Below are positions 1-18,300 of a stretch of DNA of 64,000 bases, one piece after another (the stretch's first letter is position 1; the number at the start of each line of letters is the position of its first letter). The DNA is from Hyposmocoma kahamanoa. Its lineage: Eukaryota; Arthropoda; Insecta; Lepidoptera; Cosmopterigidae. The stretch covers positions 12,542,028 to 12,606,027 of the forward strand of contig NW_020653945.1 of assembly GCF_003589595.1 (NCBI RefSeq). The letters run 5' to 3'. The notes under the pieces are model-generated. The model was not told where the DNA came from. It did no database searches and saw only the letters and a program-made list of their open reading frames with translations. The translations under genes and the position numbers were made by a program.

Positions 1-156
1 TGGCTTGGGCGAATATTGGGTACTTAACATACATGACATAAATTGGCGAATTAACTTCACAAAAGCCTGGTAACACTGCCTACTACTCGTATTGTCAAAT
101 TTTACAAATTTATTGTTGTCATTATTCCTGTGTGCAGGTGGATCGTGTCTGTAATT

Positions 157-1777
157 ATGGATTTTATCAAATTATTTAATGTATTTTTCAGTAAATTACT
201 TGCAGTGCTTTATGTAACGGTTTATTTGTTTCATGTAACTGAAGGTAAGCAGTGAATAATATATACGTGTTTATAGTATTAAGTTACATTCGTCACATTG
301 CCTGGATAACATTACGTGGCCTTACGTTACAGGAGAATTACTATGATAAATGTCTGTTATTATGAATTGAAGCTTGAATATACCCACTGAAAAATCTGTT
401 TATATTGAGTGCAGGTTCGAGGGCGGAGTACGTAACATGTGGCACGATTCTGAAGCTTATGAACACAGACCTGAGGCTGCGACTGCATTCGCATGATGTA
501 AAGTACGGCTCCGGCTCTGGACAACAATCGGTCACCGCGGTAGATGTATCCGACGATTACAACAGCCACTGGCAAGTGCGAGCACCAATGGCCGAGACTT
601 GCAGGAGAGGGTAATATAATTAGCCAACCTTATGGTATTTCTTATGTCTTCAGATATTTTGTTGTATGAATTTTCTTAGTTACAATTGAGGAGCTTCACA
701 ACAAGAACCAATAAATACAATAAATTTTAATTTTGATTACTCTCTTTGAATGGATTTGTAGCATTGAGTTTATGTCCGAGCATTTAAAACATATTTTGGA
801 GAAGGATTGAGCAGTTGCTGTTCAGGCTGGATAAATTATTCATAGAAACATGCAAACATTTGGCATCAAAAAAGTAAAAGTCAAAATGTGATGCTCCTCG
901 CATAATATGGTTTCAGGATTGTTTTACATGACTTTTATTACATATGAGATTAGCATAACTTGTGAAAATATTCGTCCTAAAAAATACGTTTTTTTATTTT
1001 TATATAAAAATGCGCATTTAACTTCTATGTCACCTGATGGAAAATGATGACATTGATAATGTAGCATGAGTTAGAAAAATAATAATACTAGAATTTGCTG
1101 TTAACTGTTGACATAACCATTGTTTGTTTATTCAAACAATACACATTGTTTAACAAATAAATCTTTCTCATATTTATGTTTTTATTTCAGAGTACCAATC
1201 AAGTGTAATACCAACATTCGGCTCCACCATGTGAGCACTAAGAAGAATTTGCATTCACATTACTTCCAATCACCTCTATCTGGGCATCAGGAGGTTTCAT
1301 GCTATGGAGACGAGGATGGTGAAGGTGACACTGGAGACCACTGGACTGTTGTGTGCAACAATGACTTCTGGAGAAGAGACACTCCAGTGAAGTTCCGACA
1401 TGTAGACACTGGAGCGTGAGTTGTTTTCTTTTGTATAGCATTTAACTTCCTGATGTATTCATTTTTAATGTATGTTGGCATTGTTGATTCCATCTACAAA
1501 TACCTTTTTTAATTGTCCATATATATAACTATAAATAGTATATTTTAACCTATTTTTGAAGCTAGTATACCCACATTTTCTAGTGAGGTTTATTTTATGT
1601 TACAGGTATCTGGCAGGCTCGGGGCGTACATTTGGACGGCCTATTAGCGGTCAGGGTGAAATTGTGGGTATCAATTCACAGTATGGGTCTTACACTGACT
1701 GGCAAGCCAAGGAAGGGCTCTTTGTACATCCCAGCGATCCCCTACCGCATCAACATGCGATACATTCTGAACTATAA
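157..1777 (+). CDS. Sdf2: SDF2-like ER MIR-domain protein
   Basis: Exons 157-244, 415-610, 1191-1415 and 1606-1777; 226 aa, the usual SDF2 length. Residues 1-30 form a hydrophobic signal peptide. The rest matches stromal cell-derived factor 2: the MIR-type segments YVTCGTILKLMN, RLHSHDVKYGSGSGQQSVT, NLHSHYFQSPLSGHQEVS and RPISGQGE are recognisable in order. The C-terminus is HSEL, an HDEL/KDEL-type ER-retrieval tetrapeptide, so the protein should be a soluble resident of the ER lumen. SDF2 proteins act with the Hsp40 ERdj3/DNAJB11 and BiP in ER protein quality control (family knowledge). The start at 157 is the first ATG that gives a signal peptide. The gene converges on polo. Identity is secure; exact exon edges rest on phase and GT-AG rules. 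Confidence 0.93.
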
Positions 1778-1875
1778 TATGCTCAGTATCATTAGATATT
1801 TAACAAATTGTGTAAGTTACTAGTGACAGTAACTTTATAGTTGAATTTAATTTTATTTGTCCACCTATAGATTGA

Positions 1876-1881
1876 AATAAA
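1876..1881 (+). terminator. Poly(A) signal of the SDF2-like gene
   Basis: AATAAA about 100 nt after the SDF2-like stop codon; the first canonical hexamer on this strand. Confidence 0.5.
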
Positions 1882-2873
1882 ATCGTCATGTATGGATGAT
1901 TTTATAATCAATGTCAAATGTACCATAATAAAGGTCACAATATTAACATTATTAATCTTGGCGTGTTGACTCTGACGTTTATATTTGAGAGGACTTACAT
2001 TATTAATGTTAGCTAAACTTAAAGTCAACAATTTTGTATTCAGATTCATTAAATGAAATACAACATAAAAACAAATGAAAACACTATTTTTCTTAAAACT
2101 TTATTGTCAAATCTGTTCATGTTACTTTACATGAGGAATGTAATCAAATTTCACCTGAGACTTTTGAATTACATTACAAGTGGAAGTGCTTCAACACCAA
2201 CAAAATTGCATTAATACTGACACACTAACTTCTTTGTATTGATTATTATAAAATACATAAACATCTCAAATTGTTATGAAATATGTATCTTGCAAATTAT
2301 ATTTTTGTATTCCTACACAATTTTCTTCCAATGTACCCGAAATGCAGAAACAAAATGTTAAAAAATATGTAATTACAACTAAATGTTCCAAATAATGTGA
2401 CTGTCGCACCGTATCCCTCAGTCATGGTGCGCTATTTGCTAAAGAATCAACCAAAAATTTGAACTTATTCAGAATTTGCTTAAAACCACAAGGTGTATAC
2501 AATGACCGTATTGTCTACCTTGGTACTGTTATAGTCAACACACTGGCATCTAGCCAGTTTCATCCATCTATTCTACAAGATTTTGTACTAATGAGATTTT
2601 GTCACTGGTTTAAATAATTTAAGAACCAGCTATTTTGTTATTTAACAGACACAACTATGATGGAAGATAATAATCCAAGTATGGACTTGTATACCAACAA
2701 TATACCAAAATTGATTTTAGCGACAATTGTTGTACAAAATTATAAACACAGCTAATAAACTAAGAGATTAAACAAAAGTTGTGGAAAATATATTTGAAAT
2801 ACTAACCCTATAAACACTTGAAACCTCAACCAGTATGAGTAAGCAGTCCTTTGCAGGGCACTATTGAAATTCA
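1882..2873. other. Intergenic, convergent 3' ends of Sdf2 and polo
   Basis: AT-rich DNA between two convergent genes. I see no exon, no recognisable transposon and no structured RNA. It may hold the ends of both 3' UTRs. Confidence 0.6.
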
Positions 2874-2879
2874 TTTATT
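2874..2879 (-). terminator. Poly(A) signal of polo
   Basis: TTTATT on the + strand, AATAAA on the coding strand, 31 nt beyond the polo stop codon at 2910. This would give a very short 3' UTR. Confidence 0.5.
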
Positions 2880-2909
2880 CAAAATATAAAGTGACGAGAT
2901 ATGTGTTCG

Positions 2910-7906
<4,997 letters not shown>

Positions 7907-9355
7907 TTTAAAACTAACTTATAAATGTAAACTAAAATCAAGTAAAATATTTAATAACTAACAATAAATTGCAGATGATTGTTGACAAAGGAGATTTCAA
8001 ACGGTTAGACGTTTGAACTTTTGAAAGCAGTTGCACGAAATTTTGAACGGTTATTCGGTTCAGCCAATAGTGACGACGCATTTCCTACCATAAAACAAAT
8101 GGTATATATAATCTGCGAAATAATTTTAACAGTGTGCTTTTTTGATGAAAATTATATATTTATTCGTGTTTTACATAAGTTTGTTCCCACAGTTATAAAA
8201 AATGAGTGTCTTTAATTTATATTAAGCACAACTACATTAAAATTGTCTGACAAAAAAAAAATCAGTAGTAATATTTGATACATTAAATTGGCAACACAAA
8301 AACCGTTATCTATTTGTCTCTTTCTAACAACATTCTCTATACACGAGGAAAAAAGAGGAAGAAAATTATTATTACGTTTGTTATTTTGTGTGTATTTGTA
8401 ATTTGCAATACGTAGGCGGCAAAATTTAATATTATTTTAATTTGAGGAAAATCAATTCATCGTTTCTGATCATTGGCTTACCTGAAGGTAATTTTTTTCT
8501 ATTATTATTGTATTTTTGTAAGGGTTAAATTAATAATAGAACATAGAACATATAATATACATGGACATCGTCACTTAGACTTTCTGATGCTGTGCACGGG
8601 TCTCCTCTTGGGAAATAATGTATTTATAACACAAACGGTGGTTACGGTGAATAAAATACACCACACTAACATAATGCGTATGTAGCAACTTTAGATAATA
8701 ATCTTCTATAGGTACTTCGAATCTATTCCTGAAAACTTAAAAAAAATTTACCACTCGGTAAAAAAGTTCCTATGCATTTGCTACTCGTAGCATACTGTCT
8801 TAAGAGTACAAAAACAAAGTAAATTCTCGCTTGTATTTGACCTCAGACAAGACTCTATATGCGTAGCTACTGTCACACGCCTCCTTCTCCGGCGCAACAA
8901 TTATGATTACAATCGCTAATTGGCGAAAATATGATATACAGTTCAACGAAATAATTGACATTTATTTAAGACGTTTCTATAGCTCAATAAGTTGCCTTTG
9001 AACGTGATTGATTTACGTAAGTAGGTACTTTGCCGAAGAGTGTGAAGGAATTATTTTACCATAGAATTTTTATGATTCCTGATAACAGCTATCTTGTTCG
9101 CTTCCTGTGGCAATCACTGAACAGCGAATTGCAAATAAATACTGAATTCAAATACTGACACACTATTATTTCTAGATCAATGTCATGCCTTGGGAAGGTC
9201 GTGGTTATTTGGCCCATTTTCATTAATAAATGTTAATATTATATTAAACAGCGGTGACTCAAAAGTCTTCATTATAAAACCCCGCGAATTATTAAAAGTG
9301 CCACTTTATAGTGTACTGTGGTCTGGTGCCGTTAGCAGAATTTAATTAGTATAAA
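7907..9355. other. Intergenic, divergent promoters of polo and the lipase
   Basis: 1.45 kb between two divergent start codons. It must hold both promoters. AT-rich; I see no convincing TATA box for polo, and only TTATAG around 9306 for the lipase. No transposon or exon recognised. Confidence 0.5.
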
Positions 9356-12300
9356 ATGCGGGCAATTCGCATATGTTTGTTGTACATTGTATTTCAAGTA
9401 ATAGTTTTTCAAGAAGTACACGGTGCCAAGGGCCATCCCTGGATAAGAACAACTGATGAGCGTAAGTATATTATATTATGGTTATAATCATTTTATGTAG
9501 TTTACGATGTTATCTGTGAGTATTTTTGTTTCTACCTACTTATTAATAATTATTCAATTAGTTGGGTTGGTAAGCCCTAAATTACAGAAAATATTAGATT
9601 TCAGTTAGTTTTCGATAAAAACGAAATAACATACAAATACATTAATTGTCTGGCATATAAATTACAGTCAACATTGACTTTGTCGCAAGCAATATTTGTA
9701 AATAAAATATATATAATAGAAGCCTATCGCTGAAGGCTTGGCTTGTAGTTACTTAGTCGTGAGATGGCGTGTTGCAGCCACTCCGCGCCGCGGCAAACTG
9801 CTTAGCCTGAATACCTGAATGCATCGAAGACACGAAATGTACCCGAGGTCAAGAAAAATGTTGATCAGTTGTCTTGGTGACTACCTAAAAAAAACCACTT
9901 TTAAACACACGTAAAACTGTAGTTAAAGAAATAAACATGTTGTAATAAAGCATTTTTCTTGAACATTGAAAATGGAGCGCACTGTATCGTTCGTCGTCGA
10001 TTGTATCTAGCAACCGCGTAAAATATGCCTATGTAGAGAAATTTAGTTCTTATTGTTGCCGTAGAACATTGTCAAACTTTTGATGCTATCAAAGTATCGT
10101 GGCGACTATCGACAGTATAAACTCATAATTGTGATACTAACTCACAGCCCTTGATGATATGTTCCTACATTATTTCACATAACTACAATGACTATGTTAA
10201 AATTACGTAGTAAAAAAAATTGTACTGGATATTTGTAATTTTTTGAAATGTAACATTTATTACTATTTGTAACGATTCTTGTAATACAATATATTGTATA
10301 TAATAGTATAAAGTTTACAAGATAATAAAATAAATCTATAAATCTATAAATCGATGTTTCGATTAACCTTTCGCATATATACACAGTTTAGTTCCATCAT
10401 CTTGATACATATATTATGTTTATTATAAAAATAAAAAGCCGTGGTAGCCTCACTGTTTGAACTACTGCCTCTCAAGCAGAGGCTCGTGGGTTCGAATCCG
10501 GACTCGCACCCAGAATTTATGTGTGAAATTTAATTTGAAATTTATCATGAGTTTTTCGGTGAAGGAAAATCATCGCGATGAAACCAGTGCGTTGAAGAAG
10601 GTTCACAACCCTCAGAAAACGGGGGACACACGTTTTCTGAGGGTTGTGAACCCATTGAACGCATTGGGTCAGCGTGGCGGACTATGGCCTAAACCCTCGC
10701 CTGAGAGGAGACCCGTACCTAGCAGTGGGACGTATAAATGGGTTGATGATGATAAAAATAAAGCAGCACATAGAATAACCATGATAAAGTAGCTTTGAAA
10801 ATGTTATCGCCATGGATGAACGTTTTATTCAGATTTGTCTAGAGTTCGCTTTAAGTATAAGCACTCTTTTTAAATAGATTATCAAATTGGGTTAAGGTCG
10901 AGAGGGAGCATTTTGCAAGTTTTGTTTATTAGCTGTACGACTTGCTTAGCAACCAAGGACGGTATCAACATCATATTTTTACGTTGATACGAAAATAACA
11001 CACAAAGAAAGTTGTCACGCGACTCGGAGGACAGTAAAGGTTAATTATGATAAATAAAATACGTCATAAAAATCTTGTTTAGGTATCTATAGGGCCGGAA
11101 ATGGTTGTATTTATGCACTGCAGTGTATCGACACTAGTATCTGTGCAGCGGAAATATTTTAGCAGAAGGATGTATGTGGGTTCATGCAGTTTTTATGAAT
11201 CTCATTTTTTTCTTACAGTGGAAAACCACATAAGCCCTGAAGATTTGCAAGAGTTTTTGAATACGCATTCTGGGACTACTACAAGTGGATATGCTACAAC
11301 TTCCAATCTAGATTACGCTGATGCTTTTCAGGTTCCATTTATTTTCATTGAAATAACGTAAGCGTAAAAAAATTGCTAGCACGGAATCAATAAACACCAA
11401 ACCATTAGAACATAATAAAAGACAAAGTACAACTGTGATTTCTTCGATTTAACGATCAAGTTAACAATACGTTAATATTTCAATGTCAGTTATGTTTTAT
11501 TTAGGAAACCACCACACGAAGTTCAGTTCCAGAAGTGGTGGATTGCTTTGGCTTGGGCTCTTTGACTAATAGTCTACCATGGCTTTTCAATATGAAACCC
11601 GATACCGCCGAGAAAGTGAACACACATTTTTACATGTCTTCGCGAGATAAAAACTACAGAGTACAGGTAATCCCGCCCACATATATGTATATCTACATAA
11701 TTTCATCATGGTTTTAAGTCTGTACTTAACAAATTACAAGTTATTCTAGGTGTATCCAGGTAAACAATTCGGTCTCGAATGGGTAGACTTTAAAGCCTCC
11801 AGGAAAACGATAATGATTGTACATGGTTTCATGAGCCATAGCAACGCCTCTTGGGTCACGGACATGGCTAGAGCTTTATTGGACTGGGTACGTACTAATG
11901 ACTGGCAAAATTTACCTCATAAATGACGGTCGATTGCAACAAGTTTAACCATTATGACGTATTTAATTTTAATTTTAGGGAGACGTAAATGTCATCGCGG
12001 TAGATTGGAGTGGAGGAGGAAATACTTGGAAATACTGGAGGGCAGTCGCAAACACTCGACAAGTGGGCTCTGACATCATTGGGTAAAACCGAAAGACTGC
12101 TTTAGCTACAGGATAAAATACTATAACAAGTAGTGAATGTAATTTTTAAATACAAAGTTCGAAAACCATGAAAAAATCCTTCGCCCTACGACCACGGGAT
12201 TCCGTCCCCATTGCTCTTCCAAATAAGCTACAGGTCGAGTTACCAAGTTGACGAAATTCTTTTATATGTCTATCAATCTTTGCATTGATTTTTTCGGCTT

Positions 12301-15300
12301 TGGTAACTCGACCTGTATGTAGCTTAGTTGGAAGAGTGGTCGCAGGTTCGAGTCCTGTGGGGTAAAAGAAATTTTTCTTTGTGTTCCACCTTTGTATTTA
12401 ATAATTATACCAAACGAATGGAGTTATTTCACAAAATAAAAACAACTTAATGATACAAGTATTGAATATTAATGACTTCGGTGTTTTTAGGTTTCTGCGG
12501 CAGTTAATGAACGCCACGGGTGCAAAGGTCAAAGATTTCCACTTTATCGGTCATAGTTTGGGCGCTCACATTGTCTCCTATGTTTCTTTTCACTTGGGCG
12601 GTGTCGGAAGAATTACAGGTACCTAAAATTGTTACAGTCAGACAAAACTCTAGCAATGGACAAATTCGCGATTGCTGATTGAAAATAAACTTACATAAAG
12701 TAATACAAAAAGATCTTATTCTAATTTGACGACCTCAGTGGTCGAGTGGCTTGCACACCGATTTTCACGGTGTCACCATCTCTGATGTTCCCGATTCGAT
12801 CCTCGCCCGGGTTAATGTAGACACAAAGTTTTCAATATTGTCTCGGATCTGGGTATTCGTGGTACCTTTTTTTTATTTATTTTTTTTATTATTATTTTAT
12901 AGTATTCGTGGTACCTACCTATCGTCATTGTTTCTGATTTCAATACCACAATTGGTTTAGTTACTTTGGGATCGGAGCAATTTAAGTGATGTGTCTAAAT
13001 TTTATTTATTTAATTGTATACTAACATAATACATTATGTCACTCAGACTAAACACGCCTTTCCGAACACATAGATAAGAAATTATTCAACTTAAATTCAA
13101 TGGTCTGAATCATCTCTACAAAACAAAATATCAGCACCAAATGTAGTTTAGCAGGCCACATAATTAAATAAAAACGTGAATGACAAAACAGTAGCAATAG
13201 ATATAGAGTTCTTAAGTTTTCGCGATTGGTGCACATTGGAAGGTTTTAAAAAAAATAGTTTCATTTCCAACGAGTCGCAAAAGAGCTTCTTGTGAAAGAG
13301 TTCATTCAAAGAAGTACTGATAGCACACCTATATCAGCCGCCAATCAGTATAATGTACGCATTACTACGGTTTTGAAGGTTAAAGGTGCTAGCGAAACTA
13401 CAAGCACATAGGACTTGTGACAGTGACGTGCGCACAGGCAGTGCACCCCAGATCTTAGCGATTTGAATGACCCTGCAACGTGTCGCTTACCACTAGGCGC
13501 ACGCGACTTGTTCGTCCCATCATTAAAAAAACATTTGAAAGATCATTCTCGGACTAGTAGTGTTCACTACCTAATTTCCATAGCAATTTTTATTATCTAG
13601 TTTCATTTCATGATAATACTCAGTGTAAATATTTGATAGCATGTATTTAAGTGATGAAAAGCAGCAGGCAAAAAAATCTAAACGGTCATCTATTTTAATG
13701 ATTGATCTTTTCTCTGAGACATAAAATAAATTAAATCAATGGATATTATAATCTGTTCGGAGCTATGCAAAAAATGTTTGATTTATATATATTAATTTGT
13801 TATAATTTGTTAATACAAAGATCGAACAATCAGAAAAGTTCCTACCATGAATGCAGTTTATTTATAATTTATCCGTAAGTTACCTATTATAGAGGGAACA
13901 ATTAATACATCGTTTATTTTAAAAAGTGCACATTTACAATAATAATTGATCTATTCTTTGTGGATCAAACAATATTATCCCACATTTTATTCGACTTTAT
14001 CTTAAAGGGTTGGACCCAGCGCAGCCGTGCTTCCGCACGTCAAATCTAGTTGAACGCTTGGATGCAAATGATGCAGATTTCGTCGATGTTATCCATACTA
14101 ACGGCCGTTTATTGACTAAGATTGGATTTGGACTACCTGATCCCATTGGTACGCTTCTTTTTACACGTATACATATATACGTATGTTCTTATTATTTTCT
14201 CCTACAAGGTTATTATAAAAAAGCCGTGACAGCCTCTGAGACTCCCTACATTAGCGTCTGTCGAGCGTCAGCGCCTTGCCAACGCACACACAACGTCTCT
14301 AATGGTTTGACCTACACCTCTCAAGCAGAAGCCGTGTGTGGGTTTGAATCCGGGGTTGCCTCTGAGTTTTTTAGAATTTAATTGTGAAAATTTATTTGAT
14401 TTCGAAATTTACATTGAGCTTTTCGGTGAGGAAACCTGCACGTCGAAGAAGGTTCACAATTCTTGGACAACGTGTGAAGTCCCAAACCAGCATTGGGCCA
14501 GCGTGGCGGACAATGGCCTAAACCCTCGCTTCAGAGGAGACCTATGACTAGCAGTGGGACTTATAAATGGGTTGATGATGACGTTGTGACCGATCTTTCA
14601 CGTTTCATTTAATCTAATTTACTATAACGTTCTGAAATGTAATGGGGTATGTGTATTACAAGGTAATAAATTACATATATTTGTCATCTGCTATTGCAGG
14701 TACCGCAGATTTCTATCCTAACGGTGGTATGAAGCAACCAGGTTGTGTTAATAGCTCCAATTCGATTTGGGCTCAAGTGTTGCCCTCTTCTGTTTCAGGT
14801 AAGTTATTCTCAAGTTCGCCTCTTTTTTAACCTACTTAAAAAAAGGAGGAGGTTCTCAATTCGACTTTTTATGTTACGCGATTACTCCGTCATTTGTGAA
14901 CCGATTTCGATGATTCTTTTTTTGTTGAGAAATGTGAGTGTTCCCATTCAATAAAAATATTCCTCGTCTAAGGGTGGCAAATCAGAGGAAGAATGCGATT
15001 TATTATTTTTCACTTGCTTTCCGTTAACCGATTTCTATAAAACTTGGCAAATACAGACATCAAAAGTGTTTAGCGATTTTAAGATTATTTATTACCCTAT
15101 TAAAATTAAATAAAATATAAATATATCAGATATTTTTGTGAGATAGACCGAAAAACCATTGCTGTTAAAAATCATGATTATCATTGATGTCAGGTTTTTA
15201 ACCTGACTTTTAGCAATTGGCAAAAACGTGCTGATCAATATACATTTTTAATGAGTGTAGATGTAAACCACAAACGTTTGAGATCGGTTTTTTAATGAAA

Positions 15301-18300
15301 AGTTGTCATTATTAATGATTCATATTGAATTGATAAATAACGTTTTGTTTAATAGGGCTGCAGCAGGCTATTTGTAGCCATGGCCGCGCGTATCTACTGT
15401 TCACCGAGTCACTGATTACGAGAAGTAATTGCACATTCAGGGCCCATCGGTGGAATTTAACTTATGAAGGGTGAGGTTCTGATTGCTAACAATTATTGCG
15501 TTATTGTACCGAATAAATAGTGTACTATGTCTACGTGACATTCACGCGTGTGTGGCTAGTATCATAGATTTGTATTTGTGTACCACCCACGCTGCAACTG
15601 ATTTCGACAAATCATCGCTTAGCAAATAACACCGAACAGGTAAAAAATTTGCGGTTTTTACTTTTGAACGTTACTCAAGTCAAAATATAAGGGGAATATC
15701 ATAAAAAATAGATTTAATTTTTTTTATCAGTAAAAACGATAAAAAAAAGAAGACGTCGGTTCGAATCCGGCCGGATCGAAGGAGTTCTTTGTATTTATAA
15801 TTATAAGAAACTAGTGGAGTAATTTCACAAAAAAATAATAGAATATCATAGTGGTGAAACATCCTGACATTCAACAAAACACTTAAAAAATATTTGACAG
15901 AATGATCGCAACAATTTTATGACTACCGCGGTCTCACCACTAGGCAAGCCTGTATCGTGAAGTCCCGTGCAACCGATTTACATATAATATTTAGCCTCCT
16001 TAGATATTAAAAAAAAAGAAAAAAGTGCACATTTGATCTCCATCTCACCTGGTGGAAAGTGACGATGTAGTCGACGATGGAGCATGCACACCTAAATATT
16101 CACTCTCGGCTTGAAAAGACCCAAGATAACCCAATTCAGGGAACAAGTTTGCAGCAGGGTTGTCGCTAATATCAGTACACACGCTGGAATTTACAAACCT
16201 TCCAAAAACAGACTGCCGAAAAAGCAGCCACAGAAATCTAAATAAATATTTATTTGGATTTCTGTGAGCTCAGCTGTTTTTTTTTGGAATGCAACTTTGA
16301 TAAAACTCGACCACGATTAAGCTAGCTAGGCAGATTGATTGTTTTCATGTAGATTGATTATTTTCATTGGGATAATATTTCAATACAATACCAAAAAAAT
16401 AGAAAGCTTTTTCATGTAGATAGATTCAGTGACGATGTATATTTTTCGCGTTTTTTAAATACATAAAATCAGCATCCGCTGATGTAAAGGCCAAGAAATC
16501 AGCACATGTGTAAAAAACCTGCATCAGCAATAACCCTAGTTTGTAGCCAGCGAATTCCACTCCATAGCCGTTCGCCATATAAATGTGGAAGCGTAACGTT
16601 TCATGTGAATCCTTGGAATATCCACAACACAGAGACCTAACCCCAGCCTACGTCTGCTCCCCCGATGATAGGGGTGATGATTAGATAAAATCAAGTCATC
16701 AACAATTATTTCTTTTTTAAATAAAAGTCTGCAGGCAGGGAATTTGTTATCTATACATTATATAGCACTTATTACTAATAATAGGTAAACAAAATTATAC
16801 ACACATATTTTTTCACTTTCATTTCAAATTAGTCGAAAAGTCTTGAGCGGTGTTGTTTGCTAAGTGAAGACATACGTTTCACAAATGTCGTAGGCTATTT
16901 GGGCTATGGCCTATGACATCAACAGAAAATAAATATGGCGGGCGCTAGATGCTTTACCGTAGAACTGTACCGACATCAATGATATCATGTTTACAGAGTT
17001 CACATCATTTCCCTTGAAATTCTATTTTAGAATGGACAAAATAATATTGTACGGGTATGTAATTTACTACAAACATATTTTGTTTATTTTTTCATAGCAA
17101 GAGGAAGGCTATTATCGGTGCCTACCCCGACGGGAAAAGGGCTTGGAGTATGTTATGTTGGAATGTTGCTTCTTACCATATTATTATAGTCATAATAATG
17201 ACTATGACTACCATATCGCACTTGTAATGTAACAGTGTAATAACTCAAAAAGTGTATTTCTCAGATGTGTGATGTGGATTCTCAGAATCGCCGAAAAACG
17301 AATTACTCGCTTCTCTTGAAAGATCTGTGTAAATTTATGTATAGGTTATTTTCTACTTGCCAAATATACATATTTAAAAATAAAAGAATAAATAATGTCA
17401 TATTTTTGAATAAGGACTATTTTGACCAGAACTAGCTCACATGTGTGTCTTATTTTGCGTTAAGTATATATCTTTTAGTTGTTTTTTACAATATTCTAAC
17501 GACGGTTTTATTGACGTGTAGATAATCAAATTATACGTTCAACAATGGTACAATCTTGAATTTCATGTATTTTGAGTTATAACACTATGTAATAGCAGTG
17601 CGATATTATTATTATACAAAAGCCATCAACTTTTGTTCTTTTATAATACCAAGTAACGGGACGAACACGTCTTACGCCTGGTGATTCCTGGCCACACGCC
17701 TGTCCATAACACTTGCAGTGCCACTCAGAGACTTAAATCGCAAAGAGGGACACTGCCACTGCGCCCGTCACCCTGAGACATAAGTTGACAAGTCCCATGT
17801 GTCTGTAATTTTATCAGCACCCTTACCTTTCAAACCGGAACGCAGTATTACTCACATTACTGCTAGGCGGCAGAAATAGGTAAGGTGACAGTACTTTCCT
17901 GGACGAACTCTTTCACAAGGAGTTTTATTGCTACTAAAATATTGCTACTAAATAGATATCGTATTTATTATAATTGTCTGTCTAACACAGGGTAAATACT
18001 AGTCTGGAGGCGGCATGCGATAGGCAAGGATCCTGTGCAGAGATGGGCGTCAGAGCAGTAGGAGGCAATGGTTTGCCAAAAGCAAGCGGACCCTATTTCG
18101 CGCTCACCACTGAAAAGCAACCTTATTGTCGTAAGTTACCTTAATACCTACTTATTACCTTTTTGTCAATGAAGTGCAGGGTTAAGAGCATGTCAAGCTT
18201 GATTATGCCCTCCAGTATATCACAGGACTATACCTCGAGGCATTAAGTACTACGTGATTAGCTCAACTACATACAATCGTTTGGACATACTGCTGACATT

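Noticed and set aside
8473..8685. 70-codon open frame between polo and the lipase
   Set aside because: AT-rich, no domain, no supporting exon structure.
10436..10520. Possible tRNA gene (A and B boxes)
   Set aside because: No complete cloverleaf; the box region is the head of a SINE with a shared body and tail. The same applies to 12320-12355, 12727-12812, 39000-39031 and 39520-39589.
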